DNA of 64,000 bases from Bacillota bacterium (GTDB lineage: Bacteria; Bacillota; Clostridia; Lachnospirales; Lachnospiraceae), in NCBI GenBank assembly GCA_029224465.1, contig JAQXUQ010000016.1:20291-84290 (forward strand), in the 5' to 3' direction. Positions 1 through 8,266 of the stretch are shown piece by piece. The translations under genes and the position numbers were made by a program. The notes beneath the pieces are model-generated. The model worked only from the letters and a program-made list of their open reading frames with translations, was not told where the DNA came from and did not search any database. Position 1 is the stretch's first letter. Every line of letters begins with the position of its first letter.

Positions 1-2642
1 ATGAAGGCAAACAGACCGCGAAGCTCGTCGCCGCCGATTCCAACCGTATTCCGGTAACACTGGATATGGTCCCGAAGAATCTGCAGCACGCGTTTGTCGC
101 GGTCGAGGATGCCAGATTCTACAAGCATCATGGCGTGGATATTGTCGGCATTATACGTGCCGGCTGGAAAGGGATAACGACAGGCAACTTTTCACAAGGC
201 GCATCCACGATTACCCAGCAGCTGATCAAGAACAGCGTTTTTACGAATTTTACGGAGGAAACGAAGAAGCAGACTGTGATCCGAAAGCTGCAGGAGCAGT
301 ATCTTGCCGTACAGCTGGAAAGGCGGATGTCCAAGGATGATATCATGATCAACTATCTGAATATCATCAACCTCGGGCACAATACGCTGGGCGTGCAGGC
401 GGCTTCCCAGACGTATTTCGGAAAGCCGGTCAGTGATCTCACACTTTCGGAGTGCGCTGTTTTGGCGGGAATTACACAGAATCCGTCCCGCTACGATCCG
501 ATTGTCAATCCCGAAGCGAATAAGAAGAGAAGAAAAGTCGTGCTGGACGACATGCTGGACCAGAACTGGATCACGAAGGCGCAGTATGACGAGGCGATGG
601 CGGATGATGTCTACGCGAGAATCAGCGAGCATAACAGCACGAGCACGGCGAGTGTCAATTCGTATTTTGTCGACGCGCTGACAGACCAGCTGCTGACGGA
701 TCTCGTCGACGTCGCAGGGTATACGGACACGCAGGCGCAGATTCTTCTGTACACCGGCGGCCTGAATATCTATTCGACACAGAATCAGAAAATCCAGAAG
801 ATCGCAGACGAAGAGGCGAACAATGAGGCCAATTATCCGAACGGGACGCGCTGGTATCTGAATTATCAGCTGAGCATCACCAATGATGACGGCTCGACGA
901 GCAATTACTCGACGGAAATGATGCTCGCCTGGATGAAGGAAAACGGTGTCGGCACGAGCCTTCTGTTCAGCGATCAGGACGCGGCAAAACAGGTGGCTGA
1001 AAAGTACAAGCAGGCTATGCTCGGGAAGGGCGGCAAGCTCGAAGCGGATAAAGTGACGCTCACCGCGCAGCCGCAGATTTCGCTGACGATTGAAGACCAG
1101 AAAACAGGAAACGTGCTCGCGGTTGTCGGAGGGCGCGGGACCAAGACCGCAAGCAGAACGCTCAACCGCGCGACCGCAACGCTGCGGCAGCCGGGTTCCA
1201 CGTTCAAGATTGTTTCGACGTACGCTCCGGCGCTTGACGCCGGCGGCAAAACACTCGCGACCGTTTACAAAGACGAGCCGTACAATTATTCCGACGGGAC
1301 GCCGGTGCGCAACTGGTACGGCGAATCGTACAGAGGCGACACCACAATCCGGACCGCGATCATGAACTCGATGAACATTATCGCCGTCAAGACGCTGACG
1401 GACATCACGCCGCAGCTCGGTTACGAGTATCTGCAGAAGTTCGGCTTCACGACGATTGTGGACAAGGAAACAATAGACGGTAAAGTATATTCGGATATCC
1501 AGCAGACGATGGCGCTTGGCGGACTGACAAAAGGCGTCAAGAACATCGAACTGAACGCGGCCTATGCGTCGATCGCAGACGGCGGTAAGTATATCGAGCC
1601 GAAACTTTATACCAAGGTGACAGACCATGACGGAAATGTGATTCTGGATGTGTCGCAGAGCCGGCAGGAGCGGCAGGTACTCAAGGAGACGACAGCCTGG
1701 CTTCTGACTTCCGCGATGGAAGACGTCGTCAAATCCGGTACCGGAACCGCGTGCCGGATTTCCGAGACACCGGTAGCCGGCAAAACAGGCACGACCTCGA
1801 ACGAACACGACGTCTGGTTTTCGGGCTACAGCAATTATTATACCTGCACGACCTGGGCAGGCTACGACGTGGATACGGATCTGGTGGGGACAGAGTCGGG
1901 AATTGCCAAGACGCTCTGGCACGCGGTGATGGAACGGGTGCACGAGGGCATGGCATCTTCTTCGTTCAAGATGCCGTCCGGCATTACGCAGGCGATGGTC
2001 TGCGGCGTCTCCGGAAAGCTGCCCGTGCAGGGACTTTGCGACGCGCATCTGGTGACGGATTATTTTGCCGAGGGAACCGTGCCGGTGGAGTACTGCAATG
2101 AATCTTATCACGCGGATGAGATTGCGGCGCAGAAGCTGGCCGCGGCGACCGCGGATGCGAAGGCGGCGCTGGATTCGGCGAACACGACGCTGACGCAGGC
2201 CGGTGAGATTCTTTCGCAGGCGCAGAATACTCTGTCCGCGGCGCAGGCCTCCGGCGACGCGAACGCGGTGGCAGCCGCACAGAGTGCTTTGGATACGGCG
2301 AACCTCAATTATACAGCCGCGGTGCAGCAGCAGTCTGCCGCGGAGGCGGCTTATAACGAAGCGCTTGCCAAAGCGCAGGCGGAAGCCGCGGCAGGTACGG
2401 GAAGTTCCGCGGCTGCAGAAGGTCAGGACGGAACGGAAGGCACCGGCACAGCAGGCGATGGCGCTGCCGGTAACGCGGGCGCAGCAGGCGCGGCGCAGGG
2501 GAACGCAGCTGCAGGTGCCGCGGACGGTTCCGCAGGCGGGGCAGCCGCTTCGCCGGCACAGGGAACAGGCACCCAGAACGGGCAGATGGACAGCGCCGGA
2601 GCGGCCGCGCAGGCGGTATTACAGGGAATCGAAAATCAATGA
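1..2642 (+). CDS. Class A penicillin-binding protein, 5' end outside the window
   Basis: Bifunctional peptidoglycan glycosyltransferase/DD-transpeptidase acting at the outer face of the membrane. The reading frame is open from base 3 and already matches the family upstream of the first ATG (66), so the N-terminus and membrane anchor lie outside the window. Numbered from that ATG, the glycosyltransferase motifs EDARFY (about 14) and STITQQL (about 47) are followed by the transpeptidase SxxK (GSTFK, about 377), SMN (about 437) and KTGT (about 571). After residue 690 comes a long low-complexity tail: a likely coiled coil rich in Ala, Gln and Asp, then a Gly/Ala-rich stretch to residue 858, beyond the usual end of the catalytic core. 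It overlaps the next gene by ATGA, so the two are probably co-transcribed. The family is clear; the exact PBP1 class is not. Confidence 0.95.
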   Translation, partial: EGKQTAKLVAADSNRIPVTLDMVPKNLQHAFVAVEDARFYKHHGVDIVGIIRAGWKGITTGNFSQGASTITQQLIKNSVFTNFTEETKKQTVIRKLQEQYLAVQLERRMSKDDIMINYLNIINLGHNTLGVQAASQTYFGKPVSDLTLSECAVLAGITQNPSRYDPIVNPEANKKRRKVVLDDMLDQNWITKAQYDEAMADDVYARISEHNSTSTASVNSYFVDALTDQLLTDLVDVAGYTDTQAQILLYTGGLNIYSTQNQKIQKIADEEANNEANYPNGTRWYLNYQLSITNDDGSTSNYSTEMMLAWMKENGVGTSLLFSDQDAAKQVAEKYKQAMLGKGGKLEADKVTLTAQPQISLTIEDQKTGNVLAVVGGRGTKTASRTLNRATATLRQPGSTFKIVSTYAPALDAGGKTLATVYKDEPYNYSDGTPVRNWYGESYRGDTTIRTAIMNSMNIIAVKTLTDITPQLGYEYLQKFGFTTIVDKETIDGKVYSDIQQTMALGGLTKGVKNIELNAAYASIADGGKYIEPKLYTKVTDHDGNVILDVSQSRQERQVLKETTAWLLTSAMEDVVKSGTGTACRISETPVAGKTGTTSNEHDVWFSGYSNYYTCTTWAGYDVDTDLVGTESGIAKTLWHAVMERVHEGMASSSFKMPSGITQAMVCGVSGKLPVQGLCDAHLVTDYFAEGTVPVEYCNESYHADEIAAQKLAAATADAKAALDSANTTLTQAGEILSQAQNTLSAAQASGDANAVAAAQSALDTANLNYTAAVQQQSAAEAAYNEALAKAQAEAAAGTGSSAAAEGQDGTEGTGTAGDGAAGNAGAAGAAQGNAAAGAADGSAGGAAASPAQGTGTQNGQMDSAGAAAQAVLQGIENQ

Positions 2643-4546
2643 CACAGAGCATAGATAATGCGGGCCGGCAGCCAGCCGAAAGGAACGGGGCTGCCGGCCG
2701 GCCTTTACCCGGGAGAAACCCTGCGGAGGGGGCGGCGCCCGCGCTGGATCCCACGCAGATGAAGGCCGTGCAGCAGCTCGACGGGCCGGTCATGATTCTG
2801 GCCTGCGCGGGAAGCGGCAAGACAACCGTGCTGCTGGAACGGATTCACGCGCTATGCGCGCGCGGCATCTCTCCGGAAAGGATACTCGCCGTCACATTTT
2901 CCAGAAACGCGGCGCAGGAAATGAAGAGCCGGTACGCGGCGCACTATGGCGGGAAAAGCCCGGCCTTCTGCACGATTCATTCGTTATGCTATCAGATACT
3001 TAGCGAACGGTACGGGCGCGGAAAACTGAAGTTTTTTGCGCAGGAAGAGCTGTTTGCCTTTTTGAAGGAAATCAGAATCAGATACAGCGGCACGTACGGC
3101 GAACTGCTGGACGGCGGTGATCCGCAGGCGGTCACGGATCTGATGAACCGGCTCAGCCGCTGCGCGGCAGCGGACTTTTTCGGGGAGAAGCCGGATCAGG
3201 AACAAGCGGTCGTTGAAATTTTCAAGGCGTACAGGAAACGCAAATACGAGCGGAAGGAGATCGACTACGACGATCTTGTTATGATGGCGTACCGGGTGCT
3301 TTCGCGGGAAGAGACGACGAGAAAACAATGGCAGGAACGCTTTGACTACATTCTGATTGACGAGTTTCAGGACACCGGAAGGCTGCAGGCGCAGCTTTTT
3401 TATCTGCTTGCCGAAAGCCGCAACATCTGCGTCGTCGGAGATGACGACCAGTCGATTTACGGTTTCCGGGACGCCGATCCGCAGGTTTTCAAAGGCTTTG
3501 AAAAGCGGTATCCGGACTGCGTGAAAATCACACTCGGCGTCAATTACAGGAGCCTCCCCGGGATCGTAGAAACGGCGGATCATCTGATCCGCAGAAATCA
3601 TCTGCGCTATCCGAAAAAGTTCCGGCCGGACAGAGACGGAAGCGCGCTCATCCGCGTCGTAAAAGAGAACGATCAGCTGCATCAGGCGATCGCCCTGCGG
3701 ACGGAGATCCGAAAAGACCTGTCGGCGGGGGTTGCCGCGGAGGACATCGCTGTTTTGTACAGGACAAGGCGGACGGGGATGCTGCCGGCGCTGTTTTGCC
3801 GCGAAAAGGAAATTCCCGTGGAAATCGGCGAAGCATTTCCGGACGTTGCAAAAGGACAGGTCTACCGGGACATTGTCAGTTACTACCGGCTGTCTCAGAA
3901 CCCGGACGATATGTACGCGCTGCGGCGTGTGATCAACCGGCCGACAAGATATATCAGCCCCTCCCTCATAAGGCCCGGAATGAACCGGCGCGCGGTTTAC
4001 GGCGCGTGCCTGCAGACTGCGGACAAGGCGTACCGGCGCCGCAGCATTCTCGATAACCTGGACAGCATGTACGAGGATTTTACCGAAATGGCGGGCATGG
4101 ATCCGCCGCGGCTTCTGAATTACTTGCAGTACGGTATGGATTACTACGACTATCTGGAAGAGCACGCGGAGTTTCTGCATCAGGATAAAGACTATTTTCA
4201 GATGGAATTTGATCTTCTGCGAAAGCTTGCCGCGGGGACAAAGGATTTTCCGGAGTTTGACCGGAAAGTGCGGGATTTCAGGGAAAGCCTGCAGGGGACA
4301 GGCGGAGAGCGCGGCGTGTTTTTTACAACGTTTCACGGAGCCAAGGGCATGCAGTGGAAGAAAGTCTACATCCTTTCGGCCGACCTTTCGCCGGAGGGCG
4401 GGCGGACACAGGAAGAGCTCGAGGAAGAGCGGCGGCTCTTTTATGTGGCTGTGACAAGGGCCGAGGACGAGCTGTATATCTCTTATACGCAAAAGCCCTG
4501 CCGGTATCTGCGGGATGCCGGGCTGATTCGGACAAAAACCAGATAG
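2639..4546 (+). CDS. UvrD/Rep-family ATP-dependent DNA helicase
   Basis: Superfamily 1A 3'-5' DNA helicase of the UvrD/PcrA/Rep type, acting in repair or replication-fork processing. Seen motifs are Walker A ACAGSGKTT (54-62), Walker B IDEFQDT (about 240), motif III GDDDQSIYGFRD (about 268), motif IV LGVNYRS, motif V TTFHGAKGMQW and motif VI FYVAVTRAEDEL (about 600). At 635 aa it is shorter than typical PcrA (over 700 aa), and it ends soon after motif VI without the usual C-terminal extension, so it may be a UvrD paralog rather than the housekeeping PcrA. A proline- and alanine-rich segment of about 35 residues precedes the first helicase motif. The start overlaps the stop of the PBP gene by four bases. 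Confidence 0.93.
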   Translation: MTQSIDNAGRQPAERNGAAGRPLPGRNPAEGAAPALDPTQMKAVQQLDGPVMILACAGSGKTTVLLERIHALCARGISPERILAVTFSRNAAQEMKSRYAAHYGGKSPAFCTIHSLCYQILSERYGRGKLKFFAQEELFAFLKEIRIRYSGTYGELLDGGDPQAVTDLMNRLSRCAAADFFGEKPDQEQAVVEIFKAYRKRKYERKEIDYDDLVMMAYRVLSREETTRKQWQERFDYILIDEFQDTGRLQAQLFYLLAESRNICVVGDDDQSIYGFRDADPQVFKGFEKRYPDCVKITLGVNYRSLPGIVETADHLIRRNHLRYPKKFRPDRDGSALIRVVKENDQLHQAIALRTEIRKDLSAGVAAEDIAVLYRTRRTGMLPALFCREKEIPVEIGEAFPDVAKGQVYRDIVSYYRLSQNPDDMYALRRVINRPTRYISPSLIRPGMNRRAVYGACLQTADKAYRRRSILDNLDSMYEDFTEMAGMDPPRLLNYLQYGMDYYDYLEEHAEFLHQDKDYFQMEFDLLRKLAAGTKDFPEFDRKVRDFRESLQGTGGERGVFFTTFHGAKGMQWKKVYILSADLSPEGGRTQEELEEERRLFYVAVTRAEDELYISYTQKPCRYLRDAGLIRTKTR

Positions 4547-4554
4547 ATCTTATC

Positions 4555-4599
4555 CGGAGCATCCGGTGCCGGAAGAAGGCAGCGGATGCTCCGTTTCTT
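4555..4599 (+). terminator. Intrinsic terminator after the helicase gene
   Basis: Perfect 11-bp stem CGGAGCATCCG (4555-4565) / CGGATGCTCCG (4583-4593) followed by TTTCTT. It closes the PBP-helicase operon. Confidence 0.8.
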
Positions 4600-4652
4600 A
4601 AAAACTTCTTAATCATATCCTTCAATCCTCTTAAGTGAACTCCTGTTACAAT
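4595..4652 (+). promoter_or_regulatory. Promoter region with TTCTTAA direct repeats before the two-component operon
   Basis: TTCTTAA occurs at 4595-4601 and 4606-4612, exactly 11 bp apart, and a variant CTCTTAA at 4628-4634, a further 22 bp on. A -10-like TACAAT lies at 4647-4652, 30 bp before the response regulator ATG, with no good -35. Direct repeats one helical turn apart are the usual target layout of OmpR-family regulators, so autoregulation by the downstream regulator is plausible but inferred. Confidence 0.5.
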
Positions 4653-4681
4653 AAAACCAGCAAAACAACGAGGTACCTTTC

Positions 4682-5395
4682 ATGAGCAGAATTCTGGTCT
4701 GTGATGACGATCACGACATCGTAAAGGCAATTTGCATTTATCTGACCGGAAGCGGATACGAAACCGTGACCGCTTTCAATGGAAAAGAGGCTGTTGAAAA
4801 ACTCGAAACGGACAAACCGGATCTTGTGATTCTGGATGTCATGATGCCTTTGATGGACGGCATCGAGGCACTTTCCAGAATCCGGGAGAACAGCAATCTT
4901 CCGGTTATTCTTCTTACGGCGAAGGCGGAGGATACCGACAAGGTCCTCGGGCTGAACCTTGGCGCGGATGACTATATTACCAAGCCGTTCAATCCGGCGG
5001 AGCTTCTGGCGAGAGTAAAGAGCGCCCTGCGGCGGTACCTTCTGCTTGGCGGCGCGCAGGGAGAGAAGAATGCGGGCAGCGAAAACAGCGGCGAAGTAAA
5101 GACGCTTACTTACCGCGGCCTTGTACTCGATGACAGGAAGAAGGAAGTTACGCTGGACGGGGATGTTTTGCAGCTGACACCGACCGAATATGACATTCTG
5201 CGGCTGCTGCTTCGCAGTCAGGGGAAGGTCTTTTCACCGAAGGAGATCGTCCGGCAGGTGTGGCACGAGGACTACGAAGGACTTGCAAGCTCGGTTCCGG
5301 TGCACATCCGGCATCTGCGCGAAAAGATCGAAATCAATCCGTCGGATCCGCGGTACATCATTCTTGTCTGGGGCAGGGGATACCGTCTCGGATAA
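4682..5395 (+). CDS. OmpR/PhoB-family response regulator (VanR-like)
   Basis: DNA-binding response regulator of 237 aa. The N-terminal receiver (about 1-120) has the acidic cluster CDDDHD, the phospho-acceptor Asp in VILDVMMP (about 52), the conserved Thr in LLTAK and Lys in ITKPF. The C-terminal winged-helix domain (about 140-235) carries LTPTEYDILRLL and ends with the typical WGRGYRLG. It sits 35 bases upstream of its histidine kinase and has possible binding repeats in front of it. Closest in look to VanR-type regulators, which respond to envelope or cell-wall signals; the neighbouring PBP fits such a role but the signal is unknown. Confidence 0.95.
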   Translation: MSRILVCDDDHDIVKAICIYLTGSGYETVTAFNGKEAVEKLETDKPDLVILDVMMPLMDGIEALSRIRENSNLPVILLTAKAEDTDKVLGLNLGADDYITKPFNPAELLARVKSALRRYLLLGGAQGEKNAGSENSGEVKTLTYRGLVLDDRKKEVTLDGDVLQLTPTEYDILRLLLRSQGKVFSPKEIVRQVWHEDYEGLASSVPVHIRHLREKIEINPSDPRYIILVWGRGYRLG

Positions 5396-5430
5396 GCGGC
5401 AGTGCTCTTTGAATCTGAAGGGGAGAAAAC

Positions 5431-7566
5431 ATGCGTAAAGAAAAAAACAGACAGTGGCGTACAAGTACCGCTGTGAAAATCACTTTGTTCATACTGGCAA
5501 TCGTCTGCATTCTGACGACGGCCGCCGGTGGCGGAATGCTGGTTTATTTCGGCGGAGACCTTGGAAAGAGCGAAGCTTCCCTTGAGGGAACATTTTACGA
5601 AGATGCCGCGCGAAAGTACGCGGTTGCCGCGCTGACCGGAGATTCTTCCCTGGACTTTCGAAACAGCAATTTCAAATATGTGATTGTGGAAGGCACGGAT
5701 ACCCGGAGTCTTTCGGAAGAGGCAAGGAAAGGAAAGCTGAAACTTTCGAAGTATAATATCGCGGATAAAACCGCGGATGCGGATGAGATACAGCTGATCG
5801 TGCGGCATCTGCAAGGGGAGACCGTAATCGGAGGAAGAGTTTTCGCGTTTGACTTTGCCTACGGGAAAGATGCGAGCTATTACACCTTAAGCTATGACCG
5901 CGGGCTGTTCGAGTGGCCGTACAATCTCGGATCTTCCGGTATTTACAATGATTCCTATGATCCGGAGACCGGCATGCCGGTCGAAAAACCGGAAGGCGTA
6001 TCGGACTGCGCAATCCTCTGTCTGATTTCGCAGCCGCTGCATTCCGGCGCGGATCTGTTCACGAGGATCGCGCCGGCAGCGCGAAATATCCGGACCATGC
6101 TGACAGGACTTATGATTGTTTTCGCGGCAAGTGTGATTCTCGCGGTAATTTTCGCGGTTCTTTACCTGCTCGCGGCGGGGCATGTGGCGGAGCCGCAGCA
6201 TAAGGACAGGCCGGAGAACATACGGATGCTGCGCGAGAATGATTACATCGAAGTGAGCGGCATCGCCCTGCTTCCTGCCGATCTTTCCTGCGTTCTCTAT
6301 CTGATCCTGTGCGGAATCCTGCTTGGCACCGCGCCGGCGCTCGGCTCCGGCAGCGCCGCGGCTGATGCAATCGGCTTCATGATTCTGCTGCTTGTCTTAT
6401 CGGTCTCGACGGCGTTGTTATTGCGTGGCATTGCGATCCAGTGCAAAGGCGGGATGTTTCTTCGGAACACGTTGTTTTGCCGTTTCATTGCATGGGTGCG
6501 GCGGCAGACCGCAAACAGCCGGGAAAGGGAAAGCAGCCTGACCGGCGTTGAAAATCTCTACCGCAGAGTACGCGGACACTTTTTACGGGAGACGGGAATT
6601 ACCGTGATCATGGGGCTTGTCGTACTGTTCAGTACGCTGTCCGGATCTTATCCGACGGTGCTGCTGACCGCGGCCCTGTATATTGCGTGGAGAATTTACC
6701 GTTACAGGAAGCTGCAGGAAGCGCTTGGATCTTTTGCGGCGCTCAAGGAAGGCGCGGACAAGATTTCCGAAGGCTGCTTTGATCATAAAGTGCCGGAAGA
6801 GGGAATGCCGGCTGACCTTCTGCAGATGGCGCGGGCGCTCAACTCGATCAGCGATTCCCTCGACAAAGCGGTTGAAGAGCGTATGAAATCCGAGCATATG
6901 CAGACGGAGCTGATTACCAATGTATCCCACGATATCAGGACGCCTCTGACTTCAATAGTCAACTATGTGGATCTTCTGTCCAAAGATGATATCACGCAGG
7001 AGCAGCAGAAAGAATACCTCGCGATCCTGCAAAAACAAGCCGGGCGCCTGCAAAAGCTCACCGTCGACATTATGGACGCCAGCAGGGCCGGCAGTGGCAA
7101 GGTGAAGCTCTCCATGATGCCGCTCGATGTCACAACCATGATCAGTATGATGGCCGGAGAGTACAGCGAAAAGCTGTCTTCGAAGAAAATCGATCTTGAT
7201 CTTGAAGGAACGGGAAAAGGCGCGGTCATGATCACGGCCGATCCGGATCAGCTCGGCAGAGTCTTTTCGAATCTGTTTAGCAACATGTACAAGTATTCGA
7301 TGCCGGGGACCCGCGCGTATATTGACGTGCGGAAGGCGGAGGAAAAGGTGGAGATTGCGTTTTTGAATATTTCGGAGGCGAAGCTTCATATCACGGCGCA
7401 GGAGCTGACAGAGCGCTTTGTCCGCGGCGATCTTGCCCGTTCGACGGAAGGGAGCGGTCTCGGTCTTTCGATCGCGCGCGGCCTGACAGAGCTGATGAAC
7501 GGAACATTTGAAGTCTTCATTGAAGGGGATCTGTTTAAGGTAAAGGTGACGTTTCCCGCGGCCTGA
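5431..7566 (+). CDS. Sensor histidine kinase, multi-pass membrane
   Basis: Partner kinase of the upstream response regulator, 711 aa. One N-terminal membrane helix (about 13-36) is followed by an extracytoplasmic segment to about 215, then a group of about five helices (215-415) before the cytoplasmic part. The HisKA domain has the phospho-acceptor His in NVSHDIRTPL (about 500). The ATPase domain shows a diverged N box (NLFSNMYKYS) and a clear G2 box GSGLGLSIARGL near the C-terminus. This many-helix layout resembles a family common in Clostridia beside VanR-like regulators. Ligand unknown. Confidence 0.93.
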   Translation: MRKEKNRQWRTSTAVKITLFILAIVCILTTAAGGGMLVYFGGDLGKSEASLEGTFYEDAARKYAVAALTGDSSLDFRNSNFKYVIVEGTDTRSLSEEARKGKLKLSKYNIADKTADADEIQLIVRHLQGETVIGGRVFAFDFAYGKDASYYTLSYDRGLFEWPYNLGSSGIYNDSYDPETGMPVEKPEGVSDCAILCLISQPLHSGADLFTRIAPAARNIRTMLTGLMIVFAASVILAVIFAVLYLLAAGHVAEPQHKDRPENIRMLRENDYIEVSGIALLPADLSCVLYLILCGILLGTAPALGSGSAAADAIGFMILLLVLSVSTALLLRGIAIQCKGGMFLRNTLFCRFIAWVRRQTANSRERESSLTGVENLYRRVRGHFLRETGITVIMGLVVLFSTLSGSYPTVLLTAALYIAWRIYRYRKLQEALGSFAALKEGADKISEGCFDHKVPEEGMPADLLQMARALNSISDSLDKAVEERMKSEHMQTELITNVSHDIRTPLTSIVNYVDLLSKDDITQEQQKEYLAILQKQAGRLQKLTVDIMDASRAGSGKVKLSMMPLDVTTMISMMAGEYSEKLSSKKIDLDLEGTGKGAVMITADPDQLGRVFSNLFSNMYKYSMPGTRAYIDVRKAEEKVEIAFLNISEAKLHITAQELTERFVRGDLARSTEGSGLGLSIARGLTELMNGTFEVFIEGDLFKVKVTFPAA

Positions 7567-7573
7567 AGGTCAC

Positions 7574-7603
7574 TTGTTATTTCGAATGAATCTGTGCTAT
7601 AAT
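7574..7603 (+). promoter_or_regulatory. Sigma-A-type promoter for the DUF6465-like gene
   Basis: TTGTTA (7574-7579), 18-bp spacer, TATAAT (7598-7603), with an extended -10 TG at 7595-7596. It starts a few bases after the histidine kinase stop and is well placed for the small gene at 7697. Confidence 0.7.
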
Positions 7604-7637
7604 GCTATCATAAACGGCGGACAATAATCTGCTGAAA

Positions 7638-7653
7638 TAATCATATATGATTA
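7638..7653. repeat. 16-bp perfect palindrome in the leader
   Basis: TAATCATATATGATTA is self-complementary over 16 bp and lies between the promoter (-10 at 7598-7603) and the start codon at 7697. It could be an operator or an AU-rich leader hairpin. Confidence 0.5.
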
Positions 7654-7696
7654 AATCAGAAATCAGGTTGAATTGATAATTCGTAAAGGCTTGCGG

Positions 7697-7930
7697 ATGA
7701 AAATGGAAACCAGAGATAAGATTGACAGCACATTTCAGATTCATTACAGGAACAGGGTTATTACCGAGGAACAGATCGTAACCAGGGCCATGGAAGCATG
7801 GCAGCGCTGTGGGAACTCGCTGGAAGATGTTCATTCGATCGATTTTTCGCTGCAGCCGGAGGAAGACCGCGTCCAGTACACGATCAACGGAAACAGAGGT
7901 AGTGTGGGGAATTTTCCGCTTTCCTCCTAG
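7697..7930 (+). CDS. Small DUF6465-like protein
   Basis: A 77-aa soluble protein without signal peptide or membrane segment. The pattern (a beta-strand FQIHYRNR, a helix ITEEQIVTRAMEAW, then a SIDFSLQPEEDRVQYTING strand pair) resembles the DUF6465 family of Lachnospiraceae, whose function is unknown. I chose the ATG at 7697 because AAAGG lies 8 bases upstream; a TTG at 7675 and a further ATG two codons on are alternatives. It has its own promoter and a strong terminator, so it is a single-gene unit. Confidence 0.7.
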   Translation: MKMETRDKIDSTFQIHYRNRVITEEQIVTRAMEAWQRCGNSLEDVHSIDFSLQPEEDRVQYTINGNRGSVGNFPLSS

Positions 7931-7969
7931 AAGTCTGCGGGCAAACGGAATATCTGCAAGTCGTCGTGG

Positions 7970-8006
7970 GGACACGCACTGTGGGGGCAGTGCGTGTCCT
8001 TTCACT
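7970..8006 (+). terminator. Intrinsic terminator after the DUF6465-like gene
   Basis: Perfect 12-bp stem GGACACGCACTG (7970-7981) / CAGTGCGTGTCC (7988-7999) with a 6-nt loop, followed by TTTCACTTTACC and then a run of five T. Confidence 0.8.
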
Positions 8007-8065
8007 TTACCTTTTTAAATTATATTATGAACCGTCAGCCACGGGACACTATATAAGCCCGGACA

Positions 8066-8131
8066 ATTCGTGCCACCGTTGCCCCCGATTCGTGCCAAAA
8101 CACTTCCCATTTTTCAAATTCCGATTACAAT
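8066..8131 (+). promoter_or_regulatory. Direct repeats and -10 upstream of the pilus operon
   Basis: ATTCGTGCCA occurs twice, at 8066-8075 and 8088-8097, offset by 22 bp (two helical turns). A -10-like TACAAT lies at 8126-8131 with no good -35 at the expected position (CTTCCC). This looks like an activator-dependent promoter for the pilus operon. Together with the hairpin at 8173-8206 this is what the 336-base gap between 7931 and 8266 holds. Confidence 0.45.
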
Positions 8132-8172
8132 AATCCATATCGGTCGTTCATTCGAAAGCGGCCAGCGTTCAG

Positions 8173-8217
8173 GGACAGCTTCCGCGTAATACGCGAAACG
8201 CTGTCCGGAGTCTTTTC
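8173..8217 (+). promoter_or_regulatory. Leader hairpin of the pilus operon
   Basis: GGACAGC (8173-8179) pairs with GCTGTCC (8200-8206), enclosing CGCGT-AAT-ACGCG (8183-8195). GGAGTCTTTT follows, so it could act as a weak terminator/attenuator about 50 bases before the pilin start. No alternative pairing partner is obvious. Confidence 0.45.
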
Positions 8218-8266
8218 GGAGTGCTCTGCATTCTGATCTGCAGTCCTATCTTCAGGAGGTCATATC

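Noticed and set aside
192..2111. 639-aa open frame on the minus strand opposite the PBP gene
   Set aside because: It is rich in Arg, His and Cys, has no recognisable domain and mirrors the PBP coding frame; typical of antisense shadow in GC-rich DNA.
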